From: Robertmurraya kyonggiensis
Lineage (GTDB): Bacteria > Bacillota > Bacilli > Bacillales > Cytobacillaceae
NCBI RefSeq assembly: GCF_005116465.1
Contig: NZ_SWBM01000003.1
Coordinates: 1-64,000 of the forward strand
Direction of reading: 5' to 3'
Length of the DNA stretch: 64,000 nt
Numbering within the stretch: the stretch's first letter is position 1; each line of letters starts with the position of its first letter. The position numbers were made by a program, and so were the translations under genes. Shown here piece after piece: positions 38,118-47,093 of the stretch. Below the pieces are notes generated by a model that saw only the letters and a program-made list of their open reading frames with translations, was not told the origin of the DNA and ran no database searches.

Positions 38118-38158
38118 GAGGTTGGTTGGGAGTAGGATTCCAACCTCTCTTTAAATAT
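38116..38158. terminator. Terminator between the LysR gene and the lipoprotein gene
   Basis: GAGAGGTTGG / CCAACCTCTC stem followed by TTTAAATATTTTTT on the plus strand; it reaches the stop codon of the converging gene. Confidence 0.75.
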
Positions 38159-38648
38159 TTTTTAATACTAAAAAATAGTATTCAGCATCATGTAATATTC
38201 GATTAAAATCAGTGGCTGATTCAAAGGCAATGAACATTGCAATAACTGAAAATGCAATTAGAATCCCACTACTAGCTTTAATTATTTTTCTGTTTTTCTT
38301 AAAAAGGATAAAGGTTGTTATAGCAATAATCACAATGTACCCCAAAGAAATCATTAATGTTACTAGGACAGATGTTCCTTTATTAACGGCCACCATAAAA
38401 TCCTCTAAAATCTCCTTGTTGCTATCACTCTCTTTGATATATAAACTATCTTGTTTATGACCAACTTTCCATAAAAAGGAACTTCCTTCTATAGCTGTTT
38501 CATATTCATACCCCAAAACTTGCCCTTTACTGATTACCCCTGAAATTTTCTCTGTATCTTCTTCACCACTTTGAGAACAAGCCGTCACGAGGAACAGCAA
38601 ACAACAAAACATCCACAGCATCGATTTTTTTATCGTAATCCCCTCCAT
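38151..38648 (-). CDS. Putative lipoprotein with C-terminal membrane helices
   Basis: A 165-residue protein with a lipoprotein-type signal (lipobox LVTAC, Cys about residue 25), an extracellular segment (about 26-90) and two predicted helices near the C-terminus (about 92-112 and 122-144). I do not recognise the family. The start is uncertain because GGAGGGG lies inside the reading frame just after the ATG; GGTGAT upstream supports the ATG used here. Confidence 0.6.
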   Translation of the reverse strand: MEGITIKKSMLWMFCCLLFLVTACSQSGEEDTEKISGVISKGQVLGYEYETAIEGSSFLWKVGHKQDSLYIKESDSNKEILEDFMVAVNKGTSVLVTLMISLGYIVIIAITTFILFKKNRKIIKASSGILIAFSVIAMFIAFESATDFNRILHDAEYYFLVLKNI

Positions 38649-38712
38649 TTATCACCAGAACTTTCTGATATCTATTTTAACATTTAGAGCCATTGCGCAT
38701 CAGACTTATTCA

Positions 38713-38752
38713 AAAAAATGTACCCAACTAGATGACCATTGGGTACATTTCA
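38713..38752 (-). terminator. Terminator of the cupin gene
   Basis: Minus strand: ATGTACCCAA / TTGGGTACAT stem followed by T residues. Confidence 0.85.
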
Positions 38753-39097
38753 TTTCAAATATTTTGGTGCATATTGCTCACTTGGTATTTTGTTCAACAT
38801 CACATAAAGACTTGTGTTATTATCACTATCATTCACAAAAGCAAATTCTTCGTCACCATCTGCTACAATAACGTCATTCTTCTTTGCTTTGACTTCATTT
38901 CCGTCTATCGTGAACGTTCCTTCTCCTTCCACAACAAGGAGATATACATTTGTACCTGGATGTTTATGGGGAGGCAATGCCTGTTTCGGAGAAAAATTAA
39001 GGACAAAAACGGTACTTTCTCCTTCTTTAAAAACAATCCGTTTTGTAAATTTTTCTTCACTATATTCTATATAATCATGTAGGTTCACTTGTTTCAA
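38750..39097 (-). CDS. Cupin-domain protein
   Basis: A 115-residue single-domain cupin. Motif 1 is PPHKHPGTNVYLLVVEGEGTF, with two His and a Glu-like position typical of a metal site. Motif 2 (VIVADGDEEFAFVNDSDNNTSLYVML) lacks its usual His, so metal binding may be incomplete. The TTG at 39097 is preferred because AAAGGTG lies eight bases upstream. The substrate is unknown. Confidence 0.78.
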   Translation of the reverse strand: MKQVNLHDYIEYSEEKFTKRIVFKEGESTVFVLNFSPKQALPPHKHPGTNVYLLVVEGEGTFTIDGNEVKAKKNDVIVADGDEEFAFVNDSDNNTSLYVMLNKIPSEQYAPKYLK

Positions 39098-39195
39098 TGT
39101 CAGCACACCTTTCCAATTACGGTTAATGTTTTACAACTTCATCATAATCGGTCTGATGTAATTCAGAAGTGATTGAGATCATCCATCCAACTATT

Positions 39196-39498
39196 TTAAG
39201 GTTTTGGATTAATCACCCACGCTAAACCAAACATCATAAAAGTAAATATGAAGATAAATAGACAAAGACCGATCCCCCAAATAGCATAGAGACGAGAATG
39301 TCCTTTTGTAACAAGCCCTATCAAACCCAGAATTAACCCTACCATCGGAAGCTTCACAAGGAAAAAATCCGGAAATTCATCGGAATCTAATAAGAGACCT
39401 ATATTCAATCCGGCCAAAGAAACCAGTGCAACTAAGAAAGAGAGTAGTCCAGTAATTGTTGTAATCCCGACGCGTTTCTTATTTATTTCCAATTCCAT
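39196..39498 (-). CDS. Small membrane protein of a sigma-factor operon (YhdK-like position)
   Basis: A 100-residue protein with three hydrophobic helices, overlapping the end of the anti-sigma gene by 16 bp. It holds the place of YhdK in the B. subtilis sigM-yhdL-yhdK operon, where the third protein helps YhdL inhibit SigM. Sequence similarity to YhdK was not established; the role is inferred from order. GGGGAAGTG precedes the ATG. Confidence 0.62.
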   Translation of the reverse strand: MELEINKKRVGITTITGLLSFLVALVSLAGLNIGLLLDSDEFPDFFLVKLPMVGLILGLIGLVTKGHSRLYAIWGIGLCLFIFIFTFMMFGLAWVINPKP

Positions 39499-40505
39499 AG
39501 CTTCACTTCCCCTACTTTTATACTCTGAATAAGTTCATTGTTTTCTAATTTACGTAATTCAGGTGTAGGTCCGGTAACAACAGCTCCATACACATGAATT
39601 CCATTTTCTTTTAAATAATTTATTCGTTCAGAAAGAACAAGCGATTTACTTCTCGCAATCTTCGTTGCAGTCTCTTCATTTTTTTCTAATAGTTCTAAAA
39701 TTTCCATGAATACTTCTTTATTCGATTGTTCTCTACCATTGAAAGGAGACCAGGTTGTTGAATCAATTTGGGCAGGATAACCAATCACGCCAACAGGAAC
39801 CCCTTCATTATCGACTTGCCTTTCCTCAAAGCCCGTATCCACCGCAAGCCAACGAACTTCAATCTGTTTACCAAGCTTTTCTTCTAATTCCTTCGGTTCC
39901 ATTAATTCAGCCAATGAAAGATAAACTTCCCCTACCGTTCCATCTGGGAGTCCTTTTAAAATATCCCATTCATCACTTCGACCATATGGAATAGGGGCAT
40001 CAGGATGCACCAACCATTCTGTATCAATGTTTGCTATTTCTTGCATTGGTCTATCTAGTAACATCCTTCTTTCTGGAAAACTTGGACTATCAAAGGCAAA
40101 ATAGATTTCATAATCACCTGCTTTGTAATCCTCTCTACCAATTCTTTTAAAAACATCAAGTGCAATCGACATAGAAAAGAAGCCGATATCCTCTTCTATC
40201 TCCATTTCTTCTAAGCTCATGTTTGGTTCTGTGACATAAATCGTCTTTGCTGCAACATCAATGGCATTATTGGCCTTTCCACCAATGGCGTAGTACAAGT
40301 ATGTACTAAGAGTCAACACCGGAACAATCAATAATATGACCGCTAAACTAATCAGGATATTCGTTCTTATAGCTGTATTTTTCCCTTTTTTAATGATTCT
40401 TTTTTGTTCCTTTTCACTATGAGAATGCGTTTCTTCAAACTCTTGTATCGATTCATTGAGTATTGACTCGTATATTTCTAATTCGTCCTTATGATTCTCT
40501 GTCAT
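39483..40505 (-). CDS. Anti-sigma factor (Sigma_reg C-terminal family)
   Basis: A 340-residue protein with a short cytoplasmic N-terminus (about 1-50), one membrane helix (AIRTNILISLAVILLIVPVLTL) and a large extracytoplasmic domain typical of YhdL/YlaD-type regulators. It overlaps the sigma gene by 17 bp and should sequester it at the membrane. The ATG at 40505 follows AAAGGAGG. The zinc-type HXXXCXXC motif is absent. Confidence 0.8.
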   Translation of the reverse strand: MTENHKDELEIYESILNESIQEFEETHSHSEKEQKRIIKKGKNTAIRTNILISLAVILLIVPVLTLSTYLYYAIGGKANNAIDVAAKTIYVTEPNMSLEEMEIEEDIGFFSMSIALDVFKRIGREDYKAGDYEIYFAFDSPSFPERRMLLDRPMQEIANIDTEWLVHPDAPIPYGRSDEWDILKGLPDGTVGEVYLSLAELMEPKELEEKLGKQIEVRWLAVDTGFEERQVDNEGVPVGVIGYPAQIDSTTWSPFNGREQSNKEVFMEILELLEKNEETATKIARSKSLVLSERINYLKENGIHVYGAVVTGPTPELRKLENNELIQSIKVGEVKLWNWK

Positions 40506-41001
40506 CACGCTTCCTCCTTTCTTGAACTCGAGCGATTATTTTTCTTCGACCTCGAAGCAAATGACTTTTAAGAGTATTCAAGTTCATCTCCAAAATATCG
40601 GCCGCTTCCTGATAACTCATTTTGTGGAGATCGCACAAAAGCACGATATCTCGTTCCCGCTCTTTCAAAGTATGTATGTCATCAAGCAGGAGACGAAAAT
40701 TCTCTTTTTCTAATAAACTCTTCTCTGGTGTAGTCATTTGTACTTCCTTATCCTGTACCTCTCCTACCTTTTCGCTAACGACAACCCGTTTTTGCTTTCG
40801 AGAGTAGTCGATAAACACCCTGTACGCTACTTTAAACAGCCATGCTTTTATATTCAGTATTTCTTCATTTTCCAAGTGAAGATATGCTCGATAAAAAGCC
40901 TCCTGAACCAAATCCTCTGCTGTATAATGCTCTTTCGAAAGGGAAAAGAGATAGCGATATAAGTCATTCACATATTCTTGATAAGCTTCATCTAAGTCCA
41001 A
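40489..41001 (-). CDS. ECF-type RNA polymerase sigma factor (SigM-like)
   Basis: A 170-residue group IV sigma factor. Region 2 includes YLFSLSKEHYTAEDLVQEAFYRAYLHLEN and WLFKVAYRVFIDYSRK. Region 4 includes LKERERDIVLLCDLHKMSYQEAADILEMNLNTLKSHLLRGRRKI. The operon layout (sigma, large membrane anti-sigma, small membrane protein) matches sigM-yhdL-yhdK. The TTG at 41001 is chosen because AAAGGGGGAG lies just upstream. A probable own-recognition promoter is at 41024-41052. Whether it is a SigM ortholog is not settled. Confidence 0.85.
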   Translation of the reverse strand: MDLDEAYQEYVNDLYRYLFSLSKEHYTAEDLVQEAFYRAYLHLENEEILNIKAWLFKVAYRVFIDYSRKQKRVVVSEKVGEVQDKEVQMTTPEKSLLEKENFRLLLDDIHTLKERERDIVLLCDLHKMSYQEAADILEMNLNTLKSHLLRGRRKIIARVQERRKRDDRES

Positions 41002-41023
41002 CCACGCTCCCCCTTTCACTATA

Positions 41024-41052
41024 TCCACGTTTAACGATCGTAAAAAGTTGCA
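41024..41052 (-). promoter_or_regulatory. ECF-type autoregulatory promoter
   Basis: Minus strand: TGCAAC (41047-41052), 17-bp spacer starting with a T-run, then CGTGGA (41024-41029). This fits the TGNAAC-N16/17-CGT architecture of Bacillus ECF sigma promoters. Confidence 0.6.
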
Positions 41053-41211
41053 AAAAAAATCCAAATTAATCCAACTTAAATTATATTGAGTTAAATAAAC
41101 ACATGCGTCAATCTATTGATGAAAAATTTCGAAACTTTTATTTATGCTTCCGCTTGAAACGATAGTATAATGAAGCCATGTGACGAAACTAATAAAGAGG
41201 AGTGGACAATT

Positions 41212-42447
41212 TTGAAAGAAGCATTAATTGAAAGATTAGTAAGATATGTACAGGTTGATACTCAGTCCAATGAAGATTCTGAGACTTGCCCTTCCACACC
41301 TGGTCAGATCACTCTGGCAAATATGCTGGTAGATGAATTGAAGACTATCGGAATGCAAGAAGTGACAATAGACGAGAACGGCTATGTGATGGCTACACTT
41401 CCTGCCAATACTACAAAGGACGTTCCTACGATTGGATTATTAGCTCATGTCGATACGGCAACCGATTTTACCGGTGCTGGTGTGAACCCACAAATTGTCG
41501 AGACTTATGATGGCAATGATATCGTCCTCAATGAAAGCTTAAAGGTTGTTCTTTCACCAAAGGAATATCCAAACCTCAATAAATATGTTGGACATACGCT
41601 GATTACAACTGATGGGACTACATTACTAGGGGCAGATAACAAAGCCGGGATTGCTGAAATTGTAACCGCCCTTGTGTACTTAATGGAGCACCCTGAAATC
41701 AAGCACGGCAAAGTTCGAGTTGCCTTTACGCCAGACGAGGAAATTGGTAGAGGGCCACATAAATTTGATGTAGAAGCATTTGACGCACAATATGCTTACA
41801 CGATTGATGGAGGACCACTTGGCGAGCTTCAATATGAAAGCTTTAGTGCAGCAGCTGCGAAAATCACCTTTAAGGGCAATAATATTCACCCAGGTACTGC
41901 AAAAGGAAAGATGGTGAACTCTGGTAAAATCGCGATGGAGTTCAACAGTAAATTACCTGTCGAAGAAGCCCCTGAATATACAGATGGCTATGATGGCTTT
42001 TACCACCTTCTTTCGAATAATGGAGATGTAGAAAAAACAACGCTCTATTACATAATTCGAGATTTTGACCGAGATAATTTTAACAACCGAAAAGAGACGA
42101 TTAAAAAAATTGTGTCTGATATGAAGGCAAAATACGGAGAAGATAACATTATTCTTGATTTACACGACCAGTATTACAACATGCGTGAAAAAATTGAACC
42201 GGTGAAGGAAATCGTCGATATTGCTCACGATGCGATGACCAATCTTGGAATTGAACCAATCGTTGAACCAATTCGCGGTGGTACTGATGGTTCTCAGCTT
42301 TCCTATATGGGATTGCCGACTCCAAACATTTTTACAGGCGGCGAGAACTACCACGGTAAGTTCGAATATGTTTCTGTAGACAATATGGAAAAAGCTACGA
42401 ATGTGATTGTGGAGATTTTAAGATTATTCGAGGAAAGAGCCGAATAG
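41212..42447 (+). CDS. pepT: Peptidase T (tripeptide aminopeptidase)
   Basis: Cytoplasmic zinc tripeptidase of the M20 family, 411 residues. Metal-binding segments are LAHVDTA, the [10 protein letters not shown] block and [21 protein letters not shown] follows towards the C-terminus, and the last metal His is in [10 protein letters not shown]. The TTG at 41212 is selected because GAGGAG lies nine bases upstream and the product then starts [22 protein letters not shown], as in the family. It is divergent from the sigma operon. Confidence 0.94.
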   Translation: MKEALIERLVRYVQVDTQSNEDSETCPSTPGQITLANMLVDELKTIGMQEVTIDENGYVMATLPANTTKDVPTIGLLAHVDTATDFTGAGVNPQIVETYDGNDIVLNESLKVVLSPKEYPNLNKYVGHTLITTDGTTLLGADNKAGIAEIVTALVYLMEHPEIKHGKVRVAFTPDEEIGRGPHKFDVEAFDAQYAYTIDGGPLGELQYESFSAAAAKITFKGNNIHPGTAKGKMVNSGKIAMEFNSKLPVEEAPEYTDGYDGFYHLLSNNGDVEKTTLYYIIRDFDRDNFNNRKETIKKIVSDMKAKYGEDNIILDLHDQYYNMREKIEPVKEIVDIAHDAMTNLGIEPIVEPIRGGTDGSQLSYMGLPTPNIFTGGENYHGKFEYVSVDNMEKATNVIVEILRLFEERAE

Positions 42448-42451
42448 AATG

Positions 42452-42480
42452 GAAAAAGGTAGGGATTCCCTGCCTTTTTC
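42452..42480 (+). terminator. Terminator of pepT
   Basis: AAAAAGGTAGGG / CCCTGCCTTTTT stem and T-run. Confidence 0.88.
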
Positions 42481-42552
42481 ATTATCCGCAATTACTCAGT
42501 TCCTAAATAATCAAATTTATGATAGCTTCCAATTATAAGAAGGAGGCGGATT

Positions 42553-43788
42553 ATGCAAAAGGTGTCACTATTAAAATCAGAGAATATCACGACAAAAAAT
42601 ACACTATTAATCTTTGGGATAATCTTTGTCGCCTTTAATCTAAGACCCTCAATTACGGCAGTTGGGCCTTTAATTGGCGCCATTCGGACAGACACTGGGA
42701 TGTCAAATAGTGTGGCTGGTTTGATTACAACCTTACCACTCCTTGCATTTGCCTTTCTTTCCCCACTAGCACCAAAACTGGCGCAAAAAATCGGAAAGGA
42801 AATGACAATCTTTCTGGCTCTCATTTTCTTAGGAATTGGGTTAGTCATTCGTTCTTCTGGAATGGTTTTTACTTTATTCCTCGGTACAGCGATTGTAGGG
42901 TTAGGAATTGCTTTCTGTAATGTTATTTTGCCTGGAATCGTTAAACAAAGCTTTCCGGGTAAAGTTGGGTTAATGACCGGAATATACACGGTTTCAATGG
43001 GGACATTTGCAGGTATAGCCCCAGGGATTAGCTTTCCGTTAGCAGACACATTACATATGGGATGGCGAGGTTCATTAAGTGTTTGGCTCGTGTTAATGGG
43101 ATTGGCTCTTATTGTGTGGTTTCCTCAGGTGAGAAAAAGAAGATATAAAGAGAAAACAATGGCTAATGATTCGAAAAAAGCATCGATGCTTTCTTCAGCA
43201 CTGGCGTGGCAGGTAACCCTTTTTATGGGACTCCAATCGTTAATATATTTTTGCTTTATTACGTGGCTTCCCGAAATGCTCTATAGTCAGGGAATTAGTG
43301 CAGCAACGGCAGGATGGATGGTATCTATCTTTCAATTTTCCGGAATTCCAGCAAACTTCATTATCCCTGTAATAGCCGATCGCCTTTCCAATCAGAAAGC
43401 CTTGGCAATTGGAATTGGGGCTTTATGCTTGATTGGGATTCTCGGTCTCCTTGTTGGAGACAACATTTTTCTTATCACGATGTCGATTATGTGTATCGGG
43501 ATGGGGACAGGGGCTGCAATAAGTCTTGCGTTAACACTAATGGGACTTCGCGTTGCAAATGCGGAGCAAGCCGCCAACTTATCGGGAATGGCCCAATCGA
43601 TTGGTTACTTTTTAGCTGCATTGGGACCATTTTTCTTAGGATTTCTTTTTGACACCCTTCATTCCTGGACAGTTCCTTTGCTACTATTAATTCTCGTAAC
43701 TATTATCATGACTGTCGTTGGATACGGGGCGGGCCGAAATCAATATGTGCTGGAGACTAGTGAAAAAGCAAAGCCGATTAATTTCTAA
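42553..43788 (+). CDS. MFS transporter, CynX/YycB (cyanate/nitroimidazole-type) family
   Basis: A 411-residue membrane protein with 12 predicted helices. The early motif FNLRPSITAVGPLIGAIRTDTGMSN is characteristic of the CynX/NimT family. Charged cytoplasmic loops follow helices 2-3 and 6-7. AGAAGGAGGCGG precedes the ATG. The substrate is unknown and no cyanase gene is adjacent. Confidence 0.85.
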   Translation: MQKVSLLKSENITTKNTLLIFGIIFVAFNLRPSITAVGPLIGAIRTDTGMSNSVAGLITTLPLLAFAFLSPLAPKLAQKIGKEMTIFLALIFLGIGLVIRSSGMVFTLFLGTAIVGLGIAFCNVILPGIVKQSFPGKVGLMTGIYTVSMGTFAGIAPGISFPLADTLHMGWRGSLSVWLVLMGLALIVWFPQVRKRRYKEKTMANDSKKASMLSSALAWQVTLFMGLQSLIYFCFITWLPEMLYSQGISAATAGWMVSIFQFSGIPANFIIPVIADRLSNQKALAIGIGALCLIGILGLLVGDNIFLITMSIMCIGMGTGAAISLALTLMGLRVANAEQAANLSGMAQSIGYFLAALGPFFLGFLFDTLHSWTVPLLLLILVTIIMTVVGYGAGRNQYVLETSEKAKPINF

Positions 43789-43865
43789 AAAAAGTCTGAG
43801 AGTTTTTTGATGAAAATCAGAAGCGTCTGTTGAAATTATTGAAGTAAAGAAACGAGGTGCTGAAA

Positions 43866-44042
43866 TTGGAGCGTAAAGAAATAGAATATAAGATTCAGGA
43901 TTTGAAAATGGAGTATGTTCGGCTACAAAATGATTTAGAAAAGCTTGAATCTGTCCACGGAAACCTTTCTCCATTGGAAAGACAAATCGGTCAAATTGAA
44001 ACCGACTTAAAAGAACTATATAAGCAACTAGAAAACCTTTAA
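43866..44042 (+). CDS. Small coiled-coil protein (SE1832-like)
   Basis: A 58-residue, fully helical charged protein (MERKEIEYKIQDLKMEYVRLQNDLEKLESVHGN...), resembling the SE1832 family of small Firmicute proteins. The TTG at 43866 follows GAGGTG; a GTG three codons earlier overlaps that site. Function unknown. Confidence 0.7.
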   Translation: MERKEIEYKIQDLKMEYVRLQNDLEKLESVHGNLSPLERQIGQIETDLKELYKQLENL

Positions 44043-44072
44043 GAGCTGCCCAAAGAAGGCAGCTCTTCTTTT
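44041..44072. terminator. Terminator between the coiled-coil gene and the MOSC gene
   Basis: AAGAGCTGCC / GGCAGCTCTT stem followed by CTTTTAATT, between converging genes. Confidence 0.82.
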
Positions 44073-44074
44073 AA

Positions 44075-44794
44075 TTATAGAAGTGTAACTTCGTCTCCAA
44101 CATTTACTTCCCCAGTTTTAATTACAGACGCAAAGATTCCGAAGCAATTATTTCGTTCCTTATAAACCGTTTTTAACATAGACGTGTCAATGGTCGCACT
44201 ATCTGGATCGATATTGATTATCGAACATCTTTCACACAGTCCATTCACAATTACTTTGACATTTCCGATTAAAAGTTTTTTTCCTAACCAAGTCTCCTCT
44301 ATGAATGGTTCATCACTTTCAGTAGACAGCACGAAATTCGGTCGGAAGCGTCGGACATCCACCTTACTTCCCCATAGTTCCTCGATTTTCTTAATCGATG
44401 ACTTTGTTGTGATCAGTAAGTCGTCTTCTTCTATTGCACCTAAAGGTACATAGTCAGGTGAATATTGAATGGGCGTGAGACTTTTCCCAGAGAATTGTTC
44501 CAGTTCTTGTAAAAGTTCTTCCTCTCCCCACTCGTATTCCTTGCCAGAGGGTGATGTAATTTTAACGATGGGATACTTTTCTAAGTTTTCCTCACCCACA
44601 AACTTTGCATGATATTTAGCCAATACTGGTTCTTGAGTTAAAGTTAGATATTTTCCTGGTCTTGTGTCATCTAAAAATGCATGACTTCGATCGCCATACA
44701 CACCATAAGATTCTACCCTCGTCTTTTCCACACTTTCCCCGCGAAATGATTTCACAGGATGTCGTACAATCTCTTGAACCTTCCCAACAATCAC
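44075..44794 (-). CDS. MOSC domain protein
   Basis: A 239-residue protein. It has an N-terminal beta-barrel region (VGKVQEIVRHPVKSFRGESVEKTRVESYGVYGDRSHAFLD) and a C-terminal MOSC domain with the conserved Cys in VNGLCERCSIINIDPDS. MOSC proteins pass sulfur to, or carry, the molybdenum cofactor (mARC/YcbX-like). I chose the GTG at 44794 because AAAGGGGGAG precedes it. The substrate is unknown. Confidence 0.83.
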   Translation of the reverse strand: MIVGKVQEIVRHPVKSFRGESVEKTRVESYGVYGDRSHAFLDDTRPGKYLTLTQEPVLAKYHAKFVGEENLEKYPIVKITSPSGKEYEWGEEELLQELEQFSGKSLTPIQYSPDYVPLGAIEEDDLLITTKSSIKKIEELWGSKVDVRRFRPNFVLSTESDEPFIEETWLGKKLLIGNVKVIVNGLCERCSIINIDPDSATIDTSMLKTVYKERNNCFGIFASVIKTGEVNVGDEVTLL

Positions 44795-45063
44795 ACATAA
44801 CTCCCCCTTTACTCTAAGGTACCTGGTACCGTCTGTAGACATTTTGCTTTTTTTGTCTGTTTGAGGTGAACATTTTTGTTTCTTCTTTTTCTATTTTATT
44901 TTACTGATTTTCTGGTCCCAATGGAATAAATTTCTAGACCTATGAGAACTTTATTAAATGTGTTTCCTATCTTGAAATAATATGTTTTCCAAACAAATTT
45001 TTACATTATATACAATGAAAGCGATTAACTCAAAGGTATTTCCTTCCAGACTAAAAAATTTTT

Positions 45064-45093
45064 TTGACAATACTAAACTATTAAAAGTATTAT
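45064..45093 (+). promoter_or_regulatory. Sigma-A promoter of the peptide transporter gene
   Basis: TTGACA (45064-45069), 18-bp spacer, TATTAT (45088-45093), about 25 bp upstream of the ATG. The 5' untranslated region would be very short. Confidence 0.68.
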
Positions 45094-45118
45094 GGAATAA
45101 TGTTAAGGAGGTTGCATC

Positions 45119-46612
45119 ATGTCAAACGAAAATAAACAGAAAATTGTAGCAAGTGTGCCACAAAAAGGTTTCTTTGGGCATCCTAAAGGATTATTCACCC
45201 TATTCTTTACAGAATTTTGGGAGAGATTTTCATACTATGGTATGAAAGCTATCCTCGTTTATTATATGTATTACGAGGTTTCAAAAGGCGGACTAGGAAT
45301 TGATGAGTCTACTGCTCTAGCCATTGTTTCTATCTATGGTTCCCTAGTTTATATGTCTGGTATTATTGGTGGATGGTTAGCCGATCGAATTTTCGGTACC
45401 TCTAAAGCGGTTTTCTATGGTGGTATCTTGATCATGCTAGGTCATATTGCCTTAGCTATTCCTGGAAACATCACGATGTTCTTTGTATCAATGGTGTTTA
45501 TCGTTTTAGGTACTGGATTACTTAAGCCAAACGTTTCAAGCATTGTTGGAGAAATCTACAGCGAAAATGATGAGCGCCGAGATTCAGGCTTTAGTATTTT
45601 CTACATGGGAATTAACTTTGGTGCATTCATTTCACCACTAATTACTGGTGAAATCGGTATGAAACATTCTTTCCATCTAGGATTTGGTGTTGCCGCAGTC
45701 GGTATGTTCTTAGGATTACTTCTTTTCTTATTTACTAAGAAAAAGAACCTTGGATTAGCTGGTACATTTGTAAACAATCCATTATCTACTTCTGAGAAGA
45801 AAAAAATCTTCACAATCATCGCAATTGCAGTTGTGATATTAGCAGTCCTTGTTGCTGTATCTATTCCAATGGGACTACTTACTTTTGATAGCTTTGTTGC
45901 ACTTGTAGGTATCTTAGGTGTTGCCTTACCAATTATTTATTTCACAGTGATGTATCGTAGTAACAAAACTACAGATGTTGAGCGTTCACGTCTTTTAGCG
46001 TACATTCCATTATTCATTGCATCTGTTATGTTCTGGGCAATTCAAGAACAAGGGTCAACTATCTTAGCGAACTACGCTGATAAAAGAACTCAACTTGATT
46101 TCGCTGGTTTCACTATTTCACCAGCTTTATTCCAATCTTTAAATCCACTATTTATTATCATTTTTGCACCTATTTTTGCATGGATGTGGATGAAGCTTGG
46201 TAAACGTCAACCAACAATCCCGCAAAAATTCTCATTTGGATTATTATTTGCCGGTTTATCATTTATCGTGATTCTTTTACCAGCATACTTTGCAGGAACA
46301 GAATCATTAGTAAATCCATTATGGCTAGTACTAAGCTACTTCATCGTTGTACTTGGTGAACTTTGCTTATCTCCAGTTGGATTATCTGCTACAACAAAAT
46401 TAGCTCCTTCTGCTTTCTCAGCGCAAACAATGAGCCTATGGTTCTTGTCAAGTGCTGCTGCACAGGCGCTAAATGCACAAGTAGTTAAATTCTACTCTCC
46501 AGAAACAGAAATGCTTTACTTTGGAGTTATCGGTGGAGTTGCGATTGTTTTAGGTATCCTTCTATTAATCCTTGCACCAAAAATTCAGACCTTTATGAAG
46601 GGTATTAAATAA
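45119..46612 (+). CDS. Proton-dependent di/tripeptide transporter (POT family)
   Basis: Proton-coupled peptide symporter, 497 residues with 14 predicted helices. The POT signatures are present: FFTEFWERFSYYGMKAILVYY with the E-x-x-E-R-type motif (about 27-48), and FSIFYMGINFGAFISPLITG. A Lys in helix 4 and the EQGS segment (WAIQEQGSTIL) fit the transport core. AAGGAGGTTGC precedes the ATG. DtpT is the likely ortholog name. Together with App and PepT it gives the cell peptide uptake and hydrolysis. Confidence 0.92.
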   Translation: MSNENKQKIVASVPQKGFFGHPKGLFTLFFTEFWERFSYYGMKAILVYYMYYEVSKGGLGIDESTALAIVSIYGSLVYMSGIIGGWLADRIFGTSKAVFYGGILIMLGHIALAIPGNITMFFVSMVFIVLGTGLLKPNVSSIVGEIYSENDERRDSGFSIFYMGINFGAFISPLITGEIGMKHSFHLGFGVAAVGMFLGLLLFLFTKKKNLGLAGTFVNNPLSTSEKKKIFTIIAIAVVILAVLVAVSIPMGLLTFDSFVALVGILGVALPIIYFTVMYRSNKTTDVERSRLLAYIPLFIASVMFWAIQEQGSTILANYADKRTQLDFAGFTISPALFQSLNPLFIIIFAPIFAWMWMKLGKRQPTIPQKFSFGLLFAGLSFIVILLPAYFAGTESLVNPLWLVLSYFIVVLGELCLSPVGLSATTKLAPSAFSAQTMSLWFLSSAAAQALNAQVVKFYSPETEMLYFGVIGGVAIVLGILLLILAPKIQTFMKGIK

Positions 46613-46619
46613 TATGAGA

Positions 46620-46652
46620 ACGGGCCCCTATCTTGGGGCCCTTCTTGTTTCT
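46620..46652. terminator. Bidirectional terminator after the peptide transporter
   Basis: GGGCCCC / GGGGCCC stem with a six-base loop and a T-rich plus-strand tail. It overlaps the last codons of the converging DUF454 gene. Confidence 0.85.
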
Positions 46653-47044
46653 ATTTTGGTGAAGAAATAATAATATTTATATATCACTGTTAGAATCAAA
46701 ATACTTCGTACAATCCAGTTATCAACCGAAAAAAATCCGATTGCAATCATACTATCTGCAATTAAGTTTAGGATTACTTTTTGTTTCCGAGTCATCGTTT
46801 TATTTTTCACAAACTGTTCTAAATACTTCCTGTATATTTTCGTTCCTTTAAACCAAGCTTCGAATTTTTTTGAGCCCTTCATAAAACAGAAGGATGCTAA
46901 TAGGAGTAACGGTGTTGTCGGGACAACTGGTAAGATGATGCCTAACAGACCAATTCCTAGGCTCAAGAACCCAGCAACAATGAATATAACGTTTATAAGT
47001 TTTTTAATGCTATCACCTTCAAAATTACCTTTCTTCCATCTCAT
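46628..47044 (-). CDS. YbaN/DUF454 family membrane protein
   Basis: A 138-residue membrane protein with two N-terminal helices around the family signature GLGIILPVVPTTPLLLLASFCF(M), then a charged segment (KFEAWFKGTKIYRKYLEQFVKNKTMTRKQK) and two more helices. The start is uncertain. The ATG at 47044 is the first after the upstream merR stop. GAAGGTGAT lies before an ATT codon 12 residues further in, which could be the true start. Confidence 0.75.
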   Translation of the reverse strand: MRWKKGNFEGDSIKKLINVIFIVAGFLSLGIGLLGIILPVVPTTPLLLLASFCFMKGSKKFEAWFKGTKIYRKYLEQFVKNKTMTRKQKVILNLIADSMIAIGFFSVDNWIVRSILILTVIYKYYYFFTKIETRRAPR

Positions 47045-47093
47045 TATAAACGAAAAATCGATTAGGCGTCCCCAATCGATTTTTACATTTTGA

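Noticed and set aside
44998-45030. cre site TGAAAGCGATTAAC upstream of the peptide transporter
   Set aside because: The right half does not fit the consensus (three mismatches).
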